Made by a program: the position numbers and the translations under genes
The notes under the pieces: generated by a model
Seen by the model: only the letters and a program-made list of their open reading frames with translations
The model's database searches: none
What the model was told of the DNA's origin: nothing
Shown: positions 54,665 to 64,000 of the stretch, piece by piece
Layout of the letters: each line of letters starts with the position of its first letter
Position numbering within the stretch: the first letter of the stretch is position 1
Assembly (NCBI GenBank): GCA_946902985.2
Contig: OX336388.2
Coordinates: 124,969,894 to 125,033,893 of the forward strand
DNA from: Meconema thalassinum
Lineage: Eukaryota; Arthropoda; Insecta; Orthoptera; Tettigoniidae
Direction: 5' to 3'
Length of the DNA: 64,000 nt

Positions 54665-56871
54665 GTACCAAATACCTTCCAATATAGGTCATTGCAGCAC
54701 TCGTCATAGAAACACATGGCAGCCCTTCAGCTTCATTTGCGGTGCTTTCTAATGGTGTTTGAAATTTTCTTGCTAAATCTGTATTCGTTGTTGCCGATTG
54801 ATCTGCATGAATCGTTGTGCTCGTGCGTCTCCCGGTTGAGTTACGTGTTACCATCCAGCCACTACAGGCAGATTCAGGTGCTACATTTCCCATGAGAGAT
54901 GCACTTACGAGCCCAGTAGTCAGAATTTTATGCAGGGCCTGTGTACCACTTGCAACGTTGGTTTGGTCGTTGCTACCTCCAAACTGTCTGATGCAACTGA
55001 ACAAGCTTTCTACTTCATCACAAGAAAAATTCCTGGTTAATACGAAATGAAAGCCATTTTCAAGCAGGTACTTGACACAGAGTATGGCAGATTTTGTCGT
55101 CAGACAAACTGTTTCATAAGTTTCTTTACTTATGAATTCCACCGGACTTGCTGATGCTTTCTTCCAGAGTTCCAGATAGGGAATGAAGTCGTTCTCCAGT
55201 CATTCGAGCCTTTCATCGTCAACTGAGAAGAAATGCATTGCGTCTTCATTCCTAGAGTGTATATTGCTGCAAAGTGTTCTTAACATTGAGGATGATGAAC
55301 AATTTGTTAACTAGCTTCAAGAACTCGATAGTGCCTTCAGCATCCTGAAATTCTTTTATTCCGAACTGAGACCCATATTGCCTCAAGAACTCAAGGGCTG
55401 AAATAACTTCCGAAGAGAAAATATTGACAGCTCTGCCCACATGCGTTTTCTCAAAGGTTGTCGGGTAGATATGTTTGTGTTTCAGTCTTCTAACTAGTTT
55501 CACTTTCAAAACCTTTTGCAGGTCGTACAACTTTCTGATGAACCAACCAGATATGGGTTTCCCATCCCTATCTAACTGCTTCTTCACGTCCAGTAATGCA
55601 TTCCTTAAATTTTTCAATATATGGCATTGGTCATAAGACAGAAATAAATTGCGTGAACTGTCCAAGGGATGTGGCACGACAGGTAGAGGTGTGCTACCCC
55701 CAGAAAGTAAGCGGAATAATTTCACATTTGTAGAATGATTATCTGCCACCACACGTACAACAATAAATGATGCCTTTTCCACTTTATCAATAACTTCAAT
55801 AGTAAGTTGATGAAGTACTTCAGCCTTTAGGTCCCGAGTAAAAAAGTATGTCACAGCAATTTTAAAATGCGAAGCAAGTCCAACGAACACAAAGCACAGC
55901 AGTTTTGTTGCGATTTCTTTTTCTAGGCCTAAATCTTTTTCCAGTCCACCCATTGACGCAAGTCCCTGTACTTCATCAGCTGCTTTACAGTAAAGCGCGT
56001 GTGGTTGGATAGCCATCTCATCTACAATAACTGAGCCAAATGTATTTATTTCCTCAGTAAATTTTGCAACTGAACAAGATTTCTACTTCATCACAAGAAA
56101 AATTCCTGGTTAATACGAAATGAAAGCCATTTTCAAGCAGGTACTTGACACAGAGCACCAGTAGTGCTTCCAACATAACGTATGATGGTAGATTTAGAAG
56201 GCAAGATTAACAGTTCGCTACTTCGTATAAATCGGTAACCTGCCGGGGACTTACTGTGCCAGATAATGCAATACCTGATAGTTGAATCACTCCATCTAGG
56301 CTTCTTCTGTTGAAATACTTTAAGCTGTTCTTGTAGAAATTTTGCTTTTAAATTTCCTTCAGCACTCGAAACCTCAATTGCGTCCAAATTATAGTCAACC
56401 ATATTTTTCTCTAGCCTGCTGATTCGTTGCTTGAGTTGCTCTTGACTACCTTTAAGTGCAGATGTTTTTTTTGTCTTGCACGCCTTAGTGACCTACGCAG
56501 TGTTCGTAGTATCCTATTCCGTGAGTTCAATTGTTTCATTTACTTTTGTTTGTGTAGACGCATCTTTCTTGACTAAATCATTAACATTTGAGATGTCAGG
56601 TGGGGTGGACACCATCCAAAGCACAAGGTTCAGCCGCAACAAAGCATGACTTGGGGGATTTTGTACATTTTAATGATACAGTTGATTTGACAATATTTCT
56701 TCTTGGCACTGACAGTTTAAGTTTATTACTTGGTGGGTAGTCACTGAAAACGCTGGGCACCGCATCAGGTTTCAACCGCTTTACCTTTAATTCTGGTCTG
56801 TAGTCACATTCGTTGAAGTGATTACTGCACACGACGGAGCGGGGGGTTCCATAACTTATCCTTGGTATCAC
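54665..56871 (-). pseudogene. P-type (THAP9-like) transposase, main part
   Basis: Cut-and-paste transposase gene of the P superfamily, in broken frames. From the 5' side: the second half of the THAP domain (VVCSNHFNECDYRP, LKPDAVPSVF with its AVP box, 56596-56871); a helical segment (RWSDSTIRYCIIW, ILPSKSTIIRY, 56133-56402); DEMAIQPHALY near 56020; VVADNHSTNVKLF, resembling the second acidic motif; SYDQCHILKNLRN, the family's D-x2-H-x-L-K-N-x-R-N signature near 55640; and NFSCDEVESLFSCIRQFGG with the late Glu near 55020. Breaks lie near 56590, 56130, 55250 and a TGA near 55210. A 90-bp internal duplication sits at 56066-56155. The Gypsy element splits the C-terminus at 54665. Confidence 0.85.
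56066..56155 (-). repeat. Templated 90-bp duplication inside the P-type gene
   Basis: A copy of 54993-55082 with one mismatch (aagctttc against aagatttc). It lies between the helical segment and the DEM motif, where other coding sequence should be. Confidence 0.88.
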
Positions 56872-57406
56872 CTACACAATAGAAACAGAAGATTATTATA
56901 TTGATTGTTGTTCTATCATTAGTGGGGCTTGGACATATTGGTCATTTAGCTCCGTGTACTTGGTTATTGTAGAATCTGTGTGATTACCTGTGCAATTGAG
57001 GTGTCTGTAGTAGTGGGTGTATTTATAATTCAAGTGATGATTGGGAAGTAGGTGGCCGCGGCCTTAAATTAGGAACAAACTGGGCATTTGTCTGGAGGAG
57101 AGGTGGAAAACCATGGAAAACCACTTCCAGGATGGATGAGATGGGAATTGAACCCACCTCATCTCGGTTTTACGTCATGAAGTTCAGTGTTCCCCGTTCC
57201 AGCCCTCAGACCTGAGTTAAATTTCTTGACACAGCCGGGGATCCAACCCGGACCTCTGGGCCGACAGAGACGAATGCTAGCCTCTACACGCCGAAGTGGT
57301 CAGGAGATTATTATCATCTTCATCATCATCATCATCATCATCAGAACTAGAGCAATAACAGAAAGTAACCTAATTTTCAGTCATATGGTCAACTTATGCT
57401 ACATAC
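56872..57406 (-). other. Intron of the P-type gene, holding a SINE
   Basis: The donor AAAAG|gtatgt is at 57407/57406. The acceptor is a pyrimidine-rich ttctgtttctattgtgtag ending at 56872. A SINE-A (56920-57303) fills most of it. The codon phases of the flanking exons differ by one base, so one of them carries an indel. Confidence 0.65.
56920..57303 (-). repeat. SINE-A in the P-type gene intron
   Basis: Head ccacttcggcgtgtagagg (57300 downward), B-box region gggttggatccccggc, central domain with agacaaatgcccag, and tail with ccaagtacacggagctaaat. No target duplication identified. Confidence 0.8.
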
Positions 57407-57533
57407 CTTTTCTGCTTATTGCTTTAATCCATAATTTATTTGTCGGCTCTCGACTAGGAAATTCATCAAAACTCGTTCCAGGAACATTATTTCTAGAGCC
57501 TTGTTTACAAAACGGCACGCAACAGTATACCAT
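57407..57533 (-). CDS. P-type gene first exon: N-terminal half of THAP domain
   Basis: 127 bp from ATG (57533-57531) to a GT donor. It reads MVYCCVPFCKQGSRN, FDEFPSREPTNKLWIKAIS. This has the THAP Cys pair, the Phe-Pro turn and the invariant Trp; the C-x2-H half is in exon 2 (CSNH at about 56830). I found this exon by eye; it is too short for standard ORF lists. The leader upstream (57555-57695) recurs at 38370-38505. Confidence 0.78.
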
Positions 57534-57554
57534 CTTAATAAAGTGGCCTTATTT

Positions 57555-57695
57555 CAGCTGGTACAATGTGAGTAAATACCGCCAAGTGAACGGATCATGT
57601 GGAGGGTATGCAGCGCCTCTAGCGGAAAACAAAGCATCTGCAGGGGGACAGCTCCCAGAGGCCATTGGGCAGGCTTTTTTTTATTGTTGGAGGCT
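57555..57695 (-). repeat. P-type gene leader, second copy at 38370
   Basis: About 140 bp upstream of the first THAP exon, similar to 38370-38505 in the same orientation. It probably includes the promoter/5' UTR of this P-type family. Confidence 0.6.
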
Positions 57696-57854
57696 AAGCT
57701 CAGTGTCGCGTTAGATTTCGTGTTGCGAGGATGTTCTTGTGTCACGTGGAGGCGGTGAGTTTGAATTGTTCATATAATTCTTTTAGATGTTGAATTCAAC
57801 TCAAAAGTTGCACTGTATTTTTCTAAAGCCATAGACAAAGCCATTGGTCTGGAC

Positions 57855-58278
57855 GAAAATATTACGTTAGGCACTTGGGGCATGAAAATTAGACGTTAGG
57901 TACTTGGACACGAGGATTTTTGTTTGCCCACCGTTTTGATAGAAACCAAGCATTGATTGATAATAATTAAGGTGAGACTATGCTATAGATTTAAAGATAG
58001 GCACTCATTTGATTTGTTATTGCATTTGCCCCCGAGAAGCATTTTTAACTAAATAGCGGCATTGATGTTTTCGACGATATTAAGAAAATATTACGTTATG
58101 CACTTGGGGTATGAAAATTAGACGTTAGGCACTTGGACACGAGGATTTTTGTCTGTCCACCTTTTTGATAGAAACCAGGCGTTGTTTGATAATAATTAAG
58201 GTGAGCTTATGCTACAGATTTAAAGATAGGCGCCCATTTGAATTTTATTGCATTTGCCCCGAGAAGAATTTATTAACT
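57855..58278. repeat. Two-unit tandem repeat (about 229 bp)
   Basis: Units start at 57855 and 58084 with gaaaatattacgtta. Each contains gcacttgggg(c/t)atgaaa, gacgttagg(t/c)acttgg and tgataataattaaggtgag. The second unit is shorter. Confidence 0.85.
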
Positions 58279-58994
58279 ACAGGTGTATTATCCAGAGTTG
58301 GAATCTGACAGTTCGGCGGAGAACTGAAGACAGCGTTGCCACGTATGCTACTGGCCACCACGTGCGTACTTCCACTCTTCCACTCTTTCCCTCATGTTCA
58401 TAATAGCATTAGCACCTTCATTACATTTATTACATTTTAATCAGATTGGTTTCAAAAATCCTAAACAAAGCAATGCTTAAAAAACTTCGGTGCACACTGT
58501 AAAATAAAATAATAGCCCATCAATTGAGAAGAGGCCTAAAATATTGTAATGAATAGCAATATTACGAATACTATCATAAAGCAAAAATGTTCAAAGCGAA
58601 ACGACAACACGTGATTGTTTCAGTGATATTTAGCTATATGGTATATATTTCATGTAGAATAAGTTTCAAGGCACAAGAAACACACAAATATATTACAAAA
58701 TATATCCTCAACGTGTCGGCTATTAACTATTTACTCACCCTTTAGAAGACAGAAGCCGATTGTAGAAACTTCTTGAGCTATCCATGGGTTTCTATACACG
58801 GGATACACGGATTGATACACACGAACATATGTTGACATGGATGTATTTAACAAGACACTGTAACACATGATACAGAGTACAGTCTATATACAAAAAAGGC
58901 AAAGAACATAAAGGTCAAAGAACATACATGTGACAAAAGACAAACGACATGTAGAGCGAGATTAGAAATTACGAAAAGTATTCATTCTCTTCAA
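58279..58994. other. No feature recognised
   Basis: AT-rich DNA. No gene or repeat copy supported. Confidence 0.45.
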
Positions 58995-59370
58995 CACCGA
59001 TCACCGGGAAGAGGCTCTATCCCGTCCATATCATCATTGCTGTCCCGGTCCTCCCCGTCACTGGACCCCGCACTGGAGGATGACGAATCGCCGATGGAAA
59101 TAATGAGCTCGTCCATAGCTGTATCAAAACCAGTTTCACGTTCTCACGCTTCGTATAACACTCTTTCCACGTACGACACCACTTTTGTCCAGTTTTCAGC
59201 TTTCACTCGCCCAACCCCTTCGACAATAAGGTTTTCAACCTCTGTCAAATTAAATGCTACATTGTTAGCCGCAACGTATTGCTTAACTTGAGCCCAGATC
59301 ATGGAATTGAAATGGCAGTGGTAACGTGAAAGCCGAATAATCTCATGTCAATGTTTTTAGCCAGTTTATC
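58995..59370 (-). pseudogene. IS630/Tc1-like DDE transposase C-terminus
   Basis: The minus strand reads HEIIRLSRYHCHFN, then WAQVKQYVAANNVAFNLTEV, VGRVKAENWTKVV, a stop where Trp is usual (YEA*ERE), and an acidic Ser/Asp/Glu-rich tail. The YHC-x-x-N...W-x-Q-V-K order is the end of a DDE superfamily common in insects and hydrozoans, where NPIELVW carries the last catalytic Glu. Here that box is degraded to NSMIWAQ, so the Glu is lost. A TGA replaces the Gly codon before HE. The upstream catalytic part is absent. Confidence 0.65.
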
Positions 59371-59412
59371 AACGTGATAAATAAACAAATAACGGACACT
59401 AATTAATTATAA

Positions 59413-59505
59413 GTATAAATCCTACACGAAAGAGTAAATAACGAATTAATTCAAAACAATTATAACTCATAAAAACAACAGTTTATGAAACGCAGTGGTA
59501 TAGGA
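59413..59505 (+). repeat. 92-bp direct repeat, right copy
   Basis: Matches 39881-39972 in the same orientation, 19.5 kb away: ataaatcctacacgaaagag, then ttcaaaacaattataactca and tatgaaacgcag. Confidence 0.65.
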
Positions 59506-60005
59506 TCAGTCAATTAAAGACTTCCCGTGTCAGAGAGAACTCTGACTGATGGTCAGAATCAAAACTAAATTGAGCGTTATGATGAATAAGGTAGAAACAC
59601 ATTATATCAAGTAGCAAAGAAAGAGAGAACAAGTTGCTCAAACAGGTTAACATTTATTTTGAAAGTAATAACAGGATAATAAATACCTTGTGTACAACAA
59701 CATGTTGAAACATTATATAACATATGGTAGTAACTGAAGTACATTCACATATTTTGTAAAGAATATACGAGAACCTGATTGAGGTTTGCACAACCAAAAG
59801 CTTTTAATGGCTCTATGAAGATTAGTACTTGGGGGAACAGCCCAAGATACTAAGAAAACTGCAAATTCTTGGGGACATTGTCCCATCAACTTGAAGAGCA
59901 GAAAAGGCTCTGAAGAGAAAGTTACGGGAGAAGAACTCACTTCTTTCAAACACTTGTGGCCTCAACACAAGCTGTTTGAAAGAGGAGAAAACAGATATCA
60001 ATCTT
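59506..60005. other. No feature recognised
   Basis: No ORF or repeat I can support. Confidence 0.4.
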
Positions 60006-60015
60006 AAAGAAAGAT

Positions 60016-61070
60016 TTATTTATTTAATCGTGTCAGAAACATACATTATAACTTACAAGATATAACTTCAAACCTGGTACTATAAGCATTAATCATTTTT
60101 GATGGCAGGTAGCAATGCGATTAAGCTCTACACAAGTACAAATTTAATCAAATGTGGCTTGACCAATATGCAGCTAGTTCACATGCTTCTTTAGTAGCGT
60201 CAATCACGTTCTGGGGAGAGCATGTAGTTGGACACAAGTTGCATACAAGGAGATGGTTCATTGTCTGTTCTTCACCACATTCGCATAGTGTAGATTCGCA
60301 GACAAATCCCCACTTTCTCATGTTGGTCTTCGTTCTTCCAACTCCTGAGCGCAACCTGTTGAGTGTCTTCCATGTTGACCAACTTTCCTCGTGGCCTGAA
60401 GGAAGGCTTTCGGAAGGCATCATCCATCCTGCAAGGTGGCTGGATCTTGAACGCCATGAATTCATTCTAAAGTTCGATGGTGGTTCAGTGAGGCTTTCTG
60501 TTGCATGAAGAAAGCTTCTTCTTGACTTTAGCCTTTGGGTTGCTGGTTGATACCCATATAAAGTATGGGTCCTCAGGTTCAGTGCTTTAGATTTCTCCAG
60601 TCTGGATGCACACTCACGGCGAATAACTGAGGGTGGGATACCTGCTAGACAATAAACTTTATCAAGTGGTGTAGATCTCAAACATCCTGTAATGCGTCTG
60701 CAGGTCTCATTTAAGGCAACATCCACTTGATTAGCATGACTAGATCTACTCCAGACAGGGCAGGCGTATTCTGCAGCTGAATAACAAAGGGCAATTGCCG
60801 AAGTTCTCAAGAGGGAAGGATGCGTCCCCCAGGTTGAACCCGATAATTTCCGGAGAATATTGTTCCGTGCAGATACTTTTCTTTTGGTGTTCAGACAGTG
60901 TGTTCTATAGGTTAGTGATCGGTCAAGAGTTACTCCTAGATACTTGGGAGTGAAGCAGTGTTCTAATTGTTTACCTTCCCAAATTACTTGCAATTTTCTA
61001 GCTGCCTGTCGATTTTTGAGGCGGAAGGCACAGACTTGTGTTTTTGATGGAAAACAATTAATTCAAAACA
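60016..61070 (-). pseudogene. 5'-truncated LINE: RT C-terminus and tail
   Basis: A 281-codon frame (60148-60993) plus an upstream piece in another frame (FPSKTQVCAFRLKN, to about 61045). Motifs: PKYLGVTLDRSLTYRTH, RNNILRKLSGSTWG, YSAAEYACPVWSRS and ETCRRITGCLRSTPLDKVY, the thumb region of a common arthropod/cnidarian endonuclease-RT family. The end has CECGEEQTMNHLLVC, a Cys/His finger. The 3' UTR ends in an (ATTT)n-like tail near 60016. A 10-bp duplication aaagaaagat lies at 60006-60015 and 61071-61080; A-rich, so only suggestive. The RT catalytic part is missing. Confidence 0.8.
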
Positions 61071-61080
61071 AAAGAAAGAT

Positions 61081-62409
61081 GAATCACTTAAGCAAGAGAG
61101 AATGAAATAGAAAGGTACATTAGAACTGTAAGTATAATCAGTAATGTACTGAAAGGAAAACATAACCTTAAAGGGGGTATGGCGAACAGGGGCCAAATCC
61201 TGCCGCAACATTAACAAGGAGGAAAGCATGAAAGAAAGCAATAGTTGCTAAACAAAGAATGGCAAAAGCAAGCCGTTATGTCAGTGCTGGACTGAAAAAT
61301 GGCAAAAGCAAGATATGTCAACCCTAATCGGAGGTTCATATAACAATTAAAGCTATGTTAAAGAAATCAAATGCATATGAGCAATTATACATTAAGTACC
61401 ATTAGTGGTATCAAAAGGCAAGTTAGATGCCCGAAGAAAAAATATTTTCACAGAAATGCCTTGAGCAGAAATGCTCATAATCGAGTTTGTACTGCTTATT
61501 ATATGAAGCCCAGTAAAAAATGTGATAAGCCAGTTTTACTTTTGAATACCGTAACAATAAATGTTACATATCTTTTCCTGAAGGTAAATTGTAGGTTAAA
61601 CCAGCCATGGATAGCACTGCCGCACACATGACGGTGACACGATGAATGCTCAAGTAGTAACTATTGAACTCTAGGTGATACTGGAATGCCGACTGTATGG
61701 GAGCAAAGTGCGGCTTTTGGTGCGACTAGATACGCCTGGTAGTGCACGTCAAGGAGGCGAGTTTGACGTATACGAACGCAAGGATGATGTACGTACGTAT
61801 GGCGAGATACAAGTAAAAAAGGTACTTTTGAACATTTAGGCGAACGGTAAACTAAATGGAACTTACGCCGAAATACATCTTTCAAAATATCATAGTAATA
61901 TGATACTTAAAATGGCTAGGAATATACGCCAACATAAAATATTATATTGCAGCCTGATTGTTCATAATTTTTATCGTTACATCAAAGGCAGTGTACACAA
62001 TAAGTATAGGCCTACTGGTAAAAAATTCAAGCCGTACGTACATTAAAATTAAAATAAGGTTATACAGGGAATGACTAAGAATAAAGAACAAAAAATATGG
62101 TAATTGGTATTCACCATTTTTATTAACTCCAAGACAGCATTCATATGTGTGTGAATATGCATACGCCTACAAATAAACAATTAAATAGATGCTTAGTGAA
62201 CAAAAATACAAACTTTATTTATACAAAACAACCACATGTTCAATATTCTTCAAAGCAGGTCGAGACTTGGGTGGGGCTGGGTGGTATTTATGTGACCAGG
62301 GGGAAGCAGAATAATTCTTAATGTGAACAGTAGCATAGCAATCACCAGGATCTAGGTAAACCCAGTTGTACACAGTAAGAAATTCATATTTACCATGTTA
62401 TACTTTATT
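61081..62409. other. No feature recognised
   Basis: AT-rich DNA with a acgtacgtac run near 61790. Small ORFs have no recognisable domain. Confidence 0.45.
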
Positions 62410-62674
62410 TTGTCGTGTAGCCTCCTGAGAGGCCGAGTGCAGGCCTTTCTAGTCGACGCCCGTGGGCGACCTGCGCGTCGGGATGAGAGATGGAATGGAT
62501 GAAGATGAATGAAACTGGGCAAGGATGTGGAAGAAAGCGGCCGTGGCCTGTCAGAAGGTACTGTCCTAGCATTTGCCTGGTGTTGAAAATGGGAAACCAC
62601 GGAAAACCATTTCAAGGACAGCCGACGGTGAGGCTCAAACCCACGTGTCTACCGAGTCGGCAGAGAGCCTGGCC
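62410..62674 (-). repeat. SINE-E, split by a THAP element
   Basis: A minus-strand SINE with B-box-like gggtttgagcctcaccg near 62635 and the shared central domain (aggcaaatgctaggacagta). Its A-box end lies at 63959-63998 on the far side of the inserted element (tggctacgctgg). Together they make one tRNA-derived head. Confidence 0.7.
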
Positions 62675-63951
62675 CACGGTCGACTCTAGACGGGTCGGAA
62701 GGCTGAGACTGGGCAACATGTTCATCAGTCATACCTCATACCCTTGTCAGGCGGGAATACGAGGGAACGTTCAGTCTGGCACATTGTTCTGTGGTCTGGC
62801 AGGTGTTCTTGTTTATCTCATAGGGATATTTCCTTCTATATTTTGTTTCTTATGCTTTGTACGTTTATACGCTTTATAGTAGCGTTTATACTACCCTTCC
62901 AGGTGAGTTTTTTTTTACTGTAATCCCTAATCGAGAACACACTGACGAGTGTGCTTTGTGTCTGTCAAATGTGGTATTTTTAAATGCCTACAGTACTTGG
63001 TATTATAACATATCGTACTTCATGTTTTAAACTTTGATTTTCCTGGAATGTTTTGGCACCGTAACAATGCCAGATACATGTTGTATCCCCAACTGGAATG
63101 CAAATTAACCAAGTAAGGGAGGCTACACACCAGTGTTTAGGTTCCCAAGTGACGAATATCTGCGCCAGGCCTGGATTAGGGAACCTTCGAAATGGTTCGT
63201 AGATTGCATAAATTAGTCAATTAAGTGAAAAAATACTTTCAGTTATTGCCACTGTATTGCTAAACAATTATTCACAGGCAAGGAATGATGCTGTTGATGT
63301 CAGCAAGCTTGGTTATGGGAAGAGAAAGTTGCAGCACTTTAGGACGGAATCAGAAGTAATCTGATACAGTTATGGAATACCAGCAGCAACAGACTATTTC
63401 TATAATGGTAGTAAATTATCTACATACATGTGCGGCGGAATCGAAGGTTTATAGGCCAACAGTGTGAAGATGTTATGGGAGATAGCCTACATTTTTGCAT
63501 CACATAACCCTGAATTGCATCTACTTACTCCAAATTATTATTATTATAACACCGCCAATTGTTTTATTACCATTCTTCAGAGTAGTAAAATACGAAAAGA
63601 AACCAAAATAATTTTCTTTATTTTGCTAAACAATTTTATGTTGGTAAATTATTTTCGTGTCACTCATGCCTAATATCAGCTGCTTGGCTGTAATAACAAC
63701 TTTTCACGATCATATGCACGGTATTCATTTATTTCCGATTGTAACACTGATCATGTGTAAATAAAAATTAACAGATGTTTTGCTAAACATGTACATTATG
63801 TTTGTCCGATATTAATTCCGTAGTTTTTGTGGCCTCCCTTGCTAGCAAACAGCTGTTTCAGTTCAGGCGCTCGTGACGAAGTATGACTGACAATAGCCGT
63901 AGCTACAGTGTTGTCAGGTTGAACCTTCCGACCTTTCTAGAGTCGACCGTG
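62675..63951 (+). mobile_element. Short P/THAP-type transposon with TIRs
   Basis: 1.28 kb. TIRs at 62675-62702 and 63924-63951 match at 26 of 28 positions, starting CACGGTCGACTCTAGA. The flanks carry gcctggccc at 62667-62675 and 63951-63959. With CA...TG ends, the exact duplication is 7 bp (cctggcc). It codes only for a broken THAP exon. Removing it restores a tRNA-like SINE head. Confidence 0.82.
63067..63207 (+). pseudogene. THAP domain exon, broken
   Basis: From ATG: MPDTCCIPNWNAN, a TAA, then PSKGGYTPVFRFPSDEYLRQ and AWIRE. This is the N-terminal half of a THAP domain. The second Cys of the zinc pair is Trp (TGG), and a stop replaces the expected Tyr. No C-x2-H half was found downstream, so it may have lain in a lost second exon, as in the P-type gene at 57407. 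It sits inside the TIR element. Confidence 0.72.
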
Positions 63952-64000
63952 CCTGGCCCCATGACCTAACGCAGCGCTTTAGCCAGCGTAGCCACTACTG
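63952..64000 (-). repeat. SINE-E head, right part
   Basis: The minus strand reads cagtagtggctacgctggct, then aaagcgctgcgttaggtcat. It joins 62674 when the THAP element is removed. Confidence 0.65.

Noticed and set aside
40560..57700. Possible TIRs of the P-type gene (cttaacctccaataata near 40640 against cttagcctccaacaata near 57690)
   Set aside because: Only about 17 bp, not at convincing edges and without flanking duplication; may be chance.
1..64000. CRISPR array, prokaryotic operons, rRNA genes
   Set aside because: No spaced direct repeats of that kind, no ribosome-binding-site-led operons and no rRNA-like sequence; the elements are all eukaryotic.

Overview
The window is eukaryotic, almost certainly arthropod, repeat-dense DNA, and no host gene can be named with confidence. 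Nearly everything recognisable is a transposable element. The mix includes several non-LTR retrotransposons (LINEs), tRNA-headed SINEs, a Ty3/Gypsy LTR retrotransposon, P-element/THAP transposons and Tc1/IS630-type remnants. It looks like the large genome of an insect. The SINE types make me think of a polyneopteran (orthopteroid), but the order-level guess is weak and rests on memory of repeat style, not on a search.

Layout. 1-2801 (minus): a two-ORF LINE ('LINE-A') with a PHD-finger ORF1 and an open endonuclease-RT frame that leaves the window at base 1. 3.4-3.6 kb: a CpG-rich, promoter-like patch. 4.5-11 kb: SINEs of several families and a decayed Tc1-type transposase. 13.2-18.4 kb (minus): a decayed I-clade LINE with zinc-knuckle ORF1, endonuclease, RT and RNase H. 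19.0 kb: a lone THAP domain. 20.0-20.4 kb: the 3' end of a LINE-A relative. 21-23.5 kb: low-complexity DNA, a hairpin and SINE tails.

23.6-36.3 kb is a four-element nest. LINE-alpha (23581-36304) holds LINE-beta (about 23796-31150) and, separately, RTE-type LINE-delta (31424-34522, minus). LINE-beta in turn holds LINE-gamma (26298-29442), a relative of LINE-A. Target-site duplications (TSDs) of 9, 9 and 11 bp mark three of the four insertions, and in two of them the host frame reads across cleanly once the insert is ignored. 36.4-37.9 kb is a P-type deletion derivative with terminal inverted repeats (TIRs), THAP domain and C-terminus only. 38.6-39.9 kb is an I-clade LINE 3' fragment cut by SINE material.

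41.0-57.5 kb is a P-type (THAP9-like) transposase gene on the minus strand, split by a nearly intact Ty3/Gypsy element (41456-54664, TSD gtac). Its LTRs are about 3.43 kb each and almost identical. Its coding region carries an in-frame TAA between a coiled-coil N-terminal ORF and capsid-protease-RT-RNase H-integrase, and a frameshift just before the integrase tail. The P-type gene has a recognisable first THAP exon, an intron holding a SINE, and a 90-bp templated duplication. 58-64 kb: a tandem repeat, an IS630/Tc1-like C-terminus, a truncated LINE RT, and a second short THAP/P element (62675-63951) inserted into a SINE.

The loci do not form a pathway. They are a record of sequential insertion. 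The most informative points are the nest, the long-LTR Gypsy element, the three P/THAP loci with visible structure, and a shared ORF1/ORF2 junction (AGG-NAA-TAA with ORF2 in the +1 frame) in LINE-A and LINE-gamma.
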